Positions 59,728 to 64,000 of a DNA stretch of 64,000 nt are shown piece after piece. How positions within the stretch are numbered: position 1 is the first letter of the stretch; the number at the start of each line of letters is the position of its first letter. The stretch is from assembly GCA_938048455.1 (NCBI GenBank), contig CALIUY010000002.1, forward strand, positions 1-64,000, read 5' to 3'. A program made the position numbers and the translations under genes. This stretch comes from an uncultured Desulfobacterales bacterium. GTDB lineage: Bacteria; Desulfobacterota; Desulfobacteria; Desulfobacterales; SpSt-501. The notes beneath the pieces are model-generated. The model was not told where the DNA came from. It saw only the letters and a list, made by a program, of their open reading frames with translations, and searched no databases.

Positions 59728-59759
59728 CTCCTCCGGCTTCGGCTTTGCTCCCGGAGGAG
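59728..59759. terminator. Hairpin between convergent aroA and pdxT (bidirectional terminator-like, no U tract)
   Basis: CTCCTCCGG...CCGGAGGAG inverted repeat in the 73-bp convergent intergenic region. Confidence 0.4.
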
Positions 59760-59782
59760 CCCTGCGGCAGGGGCGAAACCCA

Positions 59783-60367
59783 TCAGGGGCGTCGCCGGCG
59801 AACCAGATCGGCGAAAAAGGCGTGAAAACGCAGATCGGGGGTCAGCTCCGGATGGAACGCCGTGGTTAGAAGCCGCCCCTGACGCGCCGCGACCGGCGTT
59901 CCGTCCGCGAGCCGGGCGAGGATGTGGACGCCTTCGCCGACGGCGGTGATCCGCGGGGCGCGGATGAAAACCCCGGGAAAAGGGGCCTCCAGGCCGTCTT
60001 CGATCTCCGCGACGGAAAGCGGCTCCTCGAAGCTTTCGATCTGGCGGCCGAAGGCGTTTCTCTCGACGGCGATGTCCAGGAGCGCAAGCAATGGCCGGCC
60101 GCCCGAGACCTCGCGCGCCATGAGGATCATGCCGGCGCAGGTCCCCCAGACGGCATGATCCCGCGCGAAGGCACGAAGCGGCTCGACCCAATCCCCCGCC
60201 GTGAGCAGGCGGCCGATCGCCGTGCTCTCGCCGCCCGGGACGATGAGCCCCTGAAGACCTTCGAGCTCCGAAACGGTGCGCACCTCGCGGGCGTCGATGG
60301 CCAGGCGCCGCAGGTGCGCAAGATGCTCCCGCACCCCGCCCTGAAGGGCCAGCACCCCGATCCGCAT
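59783..60367 (-). CDS. pdxT: Pyridoxal 5'-phosphate synthase glutaminase subunit
   Basis: IGVLALQGGVREHLAHLRRLAIDAREVRT, LIVPGGESTAIGRLL, VWGTCAGMILMAREV, FHPELTPDLRFHAFF. Confidence 0.96.
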   Translation of the reverse strand: MRIGVLALQGGVREHLAHLRRLAIDAREVRTVSELEGLQGLIVPGGESTAIGRLLTAGDWVEPLRAFARDHAVWGTCAGMILMAREVSGGRPLLALLDIAVERNAFGRQIESFEEPLSVAEIEDGLEAPFPGVFIRAPRITAVGEGVHILARLADGTPVAARQGRLLTTAFHPELTPDLRFHAFFADLVRRRRP

Positions 60368-60379
60368 GGCTTTCCCCCG

Positions 60380-61288
60380 TCAGCGGCCGCGCGCGGCCAG
60401 GCGCTCCGCCGGGCCGAGCGAGCCGGCGCTGACCCCGCTCATCGCCTCCCCCAGCCCCGTGCTCACCTCGGCCAGACGCCGCGGGTCGTTGAAGTGGGCG
60501 ACGGCCAGCACGATCGCTTGGGCGCGGCGGGCGGGGTCGGCGCTCTTGAAGATGCCCGAGCCCACGAAAACGCCGTCCAGCCCGAGCTGCATCATCAGCG
60601 CCGCGTCCGCCGGGGTGGCGATGCCGCCGGCGGCGAAGTTGACCACCGGCAGGCGCCCCAGCTCGCGGGTTTGCCGCACGAGTTCCGGCGGGACGCGCAT
60701 TTGGGCCGCGGTGGCTTCCAGCTCGGCCTCGGAGAGCGCCTCGAGCGCCCGGATCTCTTCGATCACGGTCCGCGCGTGGCGCACGGCTTCCACGATATCG
60801 CCGGTCCCGGCTTCGCCCTTCGTCCGGATCATCGCCGCTCCCTCGGCGATGCGGCGCAGGGCTTCGCCCAAATCGCGGCAGCCGCAGACGAAGGGCACGC
60901 CGAAGGCATGCTTGTCGACATGGCGGGATTCGTCGGCGGGGGTGAGCACTTCGCTTTCATCCACGTAGTCCACGCCGATCGCTTCGAGAATCTGCGCCTC
61001 CGCGAAGTGCCCGATGCGGCACTTGGCCATCACCGGGATGCTGACCGCCTCCATGATCTCCCGGATCCGCCGCGGGTCGGCCATCCGGGCGACTCCTCCC
61101 TGGGCGCGGATGTCGGCCGGGACCCGCTCGAGAGCCATCACGGCCACGGCCCCGGCCTCCTCGGCGATCCGCGCCTGCTCGGTGGAAACGACATCCAGGA
61201 TCACCCCGCCCTGGAGCATGCGGGCGAGGCCGGCCTTGACGGTGAAACTCCCCGATCGTTTCGGGGTTCTGACGGGTCGGGTTTCCAC
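60380..61288 (-). CDS. pdxS: Pyridoxal 5'-phosphate synthase lyase subunit
   Basis: [100 protein letters not shown]. Confidence 0.97.
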   Translation of the reverse strand: METRPVRTPKRSGSFTVKAGLARMLQGGVILDVVSTEQARIAEEAGAVAVMALERVPADIRAQGGVARMADPRRIREIMEAVSIPVMAKCRIGHFAEAQILEAIGVDYVDESEVLTPADESRHVDKHAFGVPFVCGCRDLGEALRRIAEGAAMIRTKGEAGTGDIVEAVRHARTVIEEIRALEALSEAELEATAAQMRVPPELVRQTRELGRLPVVNFAAGGIATPADAALMMQLGLDGVFVGSGIFKSADPARRAQAIVLAVAHFNDPRRLAEVSTGLGEAMSGVSAGSLGPAERLAARGR

Positions 61289-61350
61289 GGGAGCCCTCCT
61301 TGGGATCGGCAGTCGAATCCTCGAAGCTCCCCGGTTGCATAGCAGGCTGG

Positions 61351-61398
61351 TTTGGTGAATAACAGATACAGATTTTCGCCAAAACGGCCATAACAGAT
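61351..61398. promoter_or_regulatory. Candidate PdxR/MocR operator: ATAACAGAT direct repeats plus imperfect inverted repeat TTTGGTGAA/TTCGCCAAA
   Basis: ATAACAGAT at 61359-61367 and 61390-61398 (31-bp period); TTTGGTGAA 61351-61359 and TTCGCCAAA 61375-61383, between divergent pdxS and mocR-type genes. Confidence 0.6.
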
Positions 61399-61399
61399 C

Positions 61400-62863
61400 A
61401 TGGATCCCTTACCCGCGGAGACTCCTCCGGAGCGACGCTTCCGCTACCGGCGGCTTGCCGCCGATCTCGAGCGGCGCATCCGCGCAGGCGATTTCCGACC
61501 GGGGGACCGGCTGCCCTCGATCCGCCGCCTTCACCGCGCCACGGGCCTGAGCGTCAGCACCGTCTACCGCGCCTTTCTTGAGCTCGAGGAGGCCGGACTC
61601 GTTGAAGCCCATCCGCGCTCCGGCTACCGGGTGCAGCCGGCGCTATGGCCGCCGCCTCCTTCCCTCACGCACCGGCGCGTCAAACCCGCTCCGCAGCCGA
61701 TCCGCCTGGCCGCCGAGCTTTCCTCGGTCATCGCCGCGACGAGCGACCCCGAATTCGTCCCCCTGGGAAACACGGGGATGGACGCCGCCCACGTCCCCGC
61801 AAAGGCTTTCGCGCGGATGGTGCGGGAGATGAACCGCTTCGAGTGGCGCTCGCGGCTCGGCTACAGCCCTCCGGAGGGCTTGCCCGAACTGCGGCGCGAG
61901 ATCGCCCTTCGGGACGTCGGCCTCCCCGGCGGCTTCCGCGCCGAGGAGATCGTCGTGACCAGCGGCTGCACGGAGGCGATCGCGCTCGCGTTGCAGGCCG
62001 TCGCGCGGCCCGGCGATACGATCGCGGTGGAGTCGCCCACCCATTTCGCCGTCCTGCAGCTCTTGAAGGAACAGGGGATGCTTGCGGCCGAGGTGGTTGT
62101 GGATCCACGAGAAGGGATCCTTCTCGCGGACCTCGAGCACTGCCTCGAAAAACATCCGGTGCGCGCCTGTTTTCTCATGCCGCACTTCCAGAACCCGACC
62201 GGCGCGCTCATGCCGGCGCAAAAGAAAAAGCGGCTTCTCGAGATCCTTTCCCGCCGAGGGATCCCGGTCATCGTGGACGACATCAGCGCGCCGCTTCATT
62301 TTACGGGAAACCGCCCGCTTCCGCTGACGGCTTGGGACCGGCAGGGGCTGGTGATCCAGTGCTCTTCCTTTTCCAAGACCCTCGCCCCGGGACTGCGGAT
62401 CGGCTGGGTCGCCGCCCGCGGCGAGCGGCTGGAGAAGATCCGGCGGCTCAAAGCCGCGACCTCCATCTGCACCTCGAGCCTCGACCAGGCGATCGTGGCC
62501 CGGTTTCTCGCCTCCGGAGCCTACGACCGGCACCTTCTGCGGTTGCGCGTCGCCGTCGGCCGGCAGCGGTTGTTGACGGCGGACCTCGTCCGCCGCCACT
62601 TCCCGGAAGGGACCCGTTTCGCCCTGCCGCAGGGCGGAACCCTCCTTTGGATCGAATTGCCGCAAGGGATCGACGGACTCGAGCTCTACCGCCGCGCCTA
62701 TGCGCGGAAGATCGCCATCGTTCCCGGAGCGATCTGCGCGAACTCCCCCCGATTTCGGAATTTCATCCTGCTCAGCTGCGCAGGACCCGTCGATCCCCGC
62801 GTGTCCGCGGCGATCGTGACCCTGGGGGAGATCGCCCGCCGGGTGCAAGACCAAAGGTTTTGA
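61400..62863 (+). CDS. pdxR: MocR-family (GntR wHTH + aminotransferase-like) regulator, PdxR-like
   Basis: N-terminal [61 protein letters not shown]-terminal type I fold [18 protein letters not shown]; divergent from pdxST. Confidence 0.85.
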   Translation: MDPLPAETPPERRFRYRRLAADLERRIRAGDFRPGDRLPSIRRLHRATGLSVSTVYRAFLELEEAGLVEAHPRSGYRVQPALWPPPPSLTHRRVKPAPQPIRLAAELSSVIAATSDPEFVPLGNTGMDAAHVPAKAFARMVREMNRFEWRSRLGYSPPEGLPELRREIALRDVGLPGGFRAEEIVVTSGCTEAIALALQAVARPGDTIAVESPTHFAVLQLLKEQGMLAAEVVVDPREGILLADLEHCLEKHPVRACFLMPHFQNPTGALMPAQKKKRLLEILSRRGIPVIVDDISAPLHFTGNRPLPLTAWDRQGLVIQCSSFSKTLAPGLRIGWVAARGERLEKIRRLKAATSICTSSLDQAIVARFLASGAYDRHLLRLRVAVGRQRLLTADLVRRHFPEGTRFALPQGGTLLWIELPQGIDGLELYRRAYARKIAIVPGAICANSPRFRNFILLSCAGPVDPRVSAAIVTLGEIARRVQDQRF

Positions 62864-63331
62864 TCAGGTGCGTTTGCGGCCGCGGCGAGGGCTTTTCCGT
62901 GCCGCGGGAGCCGCGGCGATCGCGTAGGTGGCCAGCGCCCGGGCGACGGCCCGGCCGGAGCCGTCGGAGACGGTCGCCTCGCCCACGGCGATTCGGCGTC
63001 CGCAGTGGAGGATCCGGGCGCGGGCGAGGAGATCCTCGCCGTCGACGGGGCGGAGAAAGTTGATCTTGAGCTCGATGGTCGCAATCGGGGCGCGGTTTTC
63101 GATCAGGCCGAGAAGCGCGATCGCGATCGCCGAATCGGCTGCGGCGAAGACGACCCCGCCGTGGACCACACCGTTGGCGTTCAGCAGCCCCGCATCGTAG
63201 GGGACGCGGATGGAGGCTTCGCCGGGGGAGGCTTCCTCGACCCGCATGCCGACGCGCTTCCAGAAGGGGACCTTCAGGCTCCGGTAGCGGGAGAGCCAGG
63301 AGGCGGCGCGACGATCGGCGGGGGCGCTCAT
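62864..63331 (-). CDS. PaaI-type hotdog thioesterase
   Basis: GLLNANGVVHGGVVFAAADSAIAIALLG..NFLRPVDGEDLLARARILHCGRRIAVGEATVSDGSGRAVARALATYAI. Confidence 0.87.
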   Translation of the reverse strand: MSAPADRRAASWLSRYRSLKVPFWKRVGMRVEEASPGEASIRVPYDAGLLNANGVVHGGVVFAAADSAIAIALLGLIENRAPIATIELKINFLRPVDGEDLLARARILHCGRRIAVGEATVSDGSGRAVARALATYAIAAAPAARKSPRRGRKRT

Positions 63332-64000
63332 CGGCGGGTTTCCTTCCGGGCGGCGCGGTCCGGTCTTGCGGCCGGACGGGCGCGGAGGCGTGCGAATTCC
63401 TCGCGCACGAGCTTGCGGTAGAGGTGGTAGAAGAAAAGGCTCATGATCTCGACGAACTGCGCGCCTTTCTCCGCGAGGTCGTCCGTGGGAAGCGCGGTGA
63501 GGCGCTTTTCGTAGTAGGCGCGGTGGGAAGTGCGAACGAAGCGCCGCAGGAAGTCGGCCACCCGTTTCAGCTCGCGGGGGTTGTAGCCGTCCTTGGGGCC
63601 GAAGCCGAGGCGGTCCATGTCCACGATCAGCCGCGCGAGGATCACATCGTCGGCGGAATAGGCGGGGCGGCCGCCGCGGGATTCCGCGGCAAGGACCCCC
63701 CAGTCTTCCATCACCTCGAGCCATTTGCGGCCCAAGCCGGTGGCCTCACAAAAGGCCCGGCGGCCGACGACCTCGCGGGAGAGCAGCCGGTCGAGGGGAC
63801 GGAAATAGCGGTTGTGGAATGCCGACACCGCCCGATCGGAGCGGGACTGGCGGCGGTTCTGCCGCAGGATCTTCTTGATCTCGGGAATGGGGAGGAAGAA
63901 CTCCTCGCGGAGCTCACGGATCCAGAGCACGCGCCGCAGGTGCGCCTCGGAGTAATCCGGCAGGCGTCCTTGGGCCCTCCGGGGGCGGGGCAGAAGCCCC
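63328..64000 (-). CDS. MerR-family-like transcriptional regulator, 5' end beyond the window
   Basis: Minus-strand frame stays open to the window edge: LPDYSEAHLRRVLWIRELREEFFLPIPEIKKILRQ (MerR HTH), second HTH-like REVVGRRAFCEATGLGRKWLEVMEDWGVLAAES. Confidence 0.75.
   Translation of the reverse strand, partial: GLLPRPRRAQGRLPDYSEAHLRRVLWIRELREEFFLPIPEIKKILRQNRRQSRSDRAVSAFHNRYFRPLDRLLSREVVGRRAFCEATGLGRKWLEVMEDWGVLAAESRGGRPAYSADDVILARLIVDMDRLGFGPKDGYNPRELKRVADFLRRFVRTSHRAYYEKRLTALPTDDLAEKGAQFVEIMSLFFYHLYRKLVREEFARLRARPAARPDRAARKETRR

Noticed and set aside
1-64000. CRISPR arrays, rRNA genes, prophage structural genes, toxin-antitoxin or restriction-modification pairs
   Set aside because: None seen: no regularly spaced repeats, no rRNA signatures, no phage or RM nuclease genes.

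Overview
The window is about 64 kb of GC-rich bacterial chromosome. Gene content and order (xerC-hslV-hslU followed by arg/dap genes, an MglA/Roadblock/DUF4388 module, a mitochondrial-type EF-G) suggest a Desulfobacterota/Desulfuromonadota-like (former Deltaproteobacteria) lineage; this is inference. The first ~3.4 kb is decayed accessory DNA: a multiply frameshifted IS481-like integrase-core transposase relic, one intact orphan ORF, and a frameshifted HAD-like gene. From ~3.4 kb on the sequence is densely packed with mostly core genes: queF/queuosine-precursor transporter, family-4 UDG, nfeD-slipin, xerC, hslVU, argD, argH, dapF, folK, pgsA, tRNA-Gly and tRNA-Cys, LemA/DUF2207, an MCP, fusA, rsmG, dus, pgk, aroB, a chorismate mutase-aroE fusion, aroA and pdxST with a divergent MocR/PdxR-like regulator. 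The best candidate for an under-described system is the tight operon at 42.58-48.10 kb: Roadblock/LC7 protein, MglA-like GTPase, helical adaptor, REC-DUF4388-like regulator, second short Roadblock-like protein, and a PilB/GspE-type ATPase with a TPR-like N-terminus, with no pilus structural genes nearby. Other notable items are a possible transcription attenuator in the leader of an mtEFG1/spdEFG1-like fusA, an output-less zinc-ribbon/Cache/HAMP sensor operon, two adjacent paralogous hybrid histidine kinases, and a repeat-rich pdxR/pdxS intergenic region. All calls come from reading the supplied sequence and ORF translations; no database search was run.
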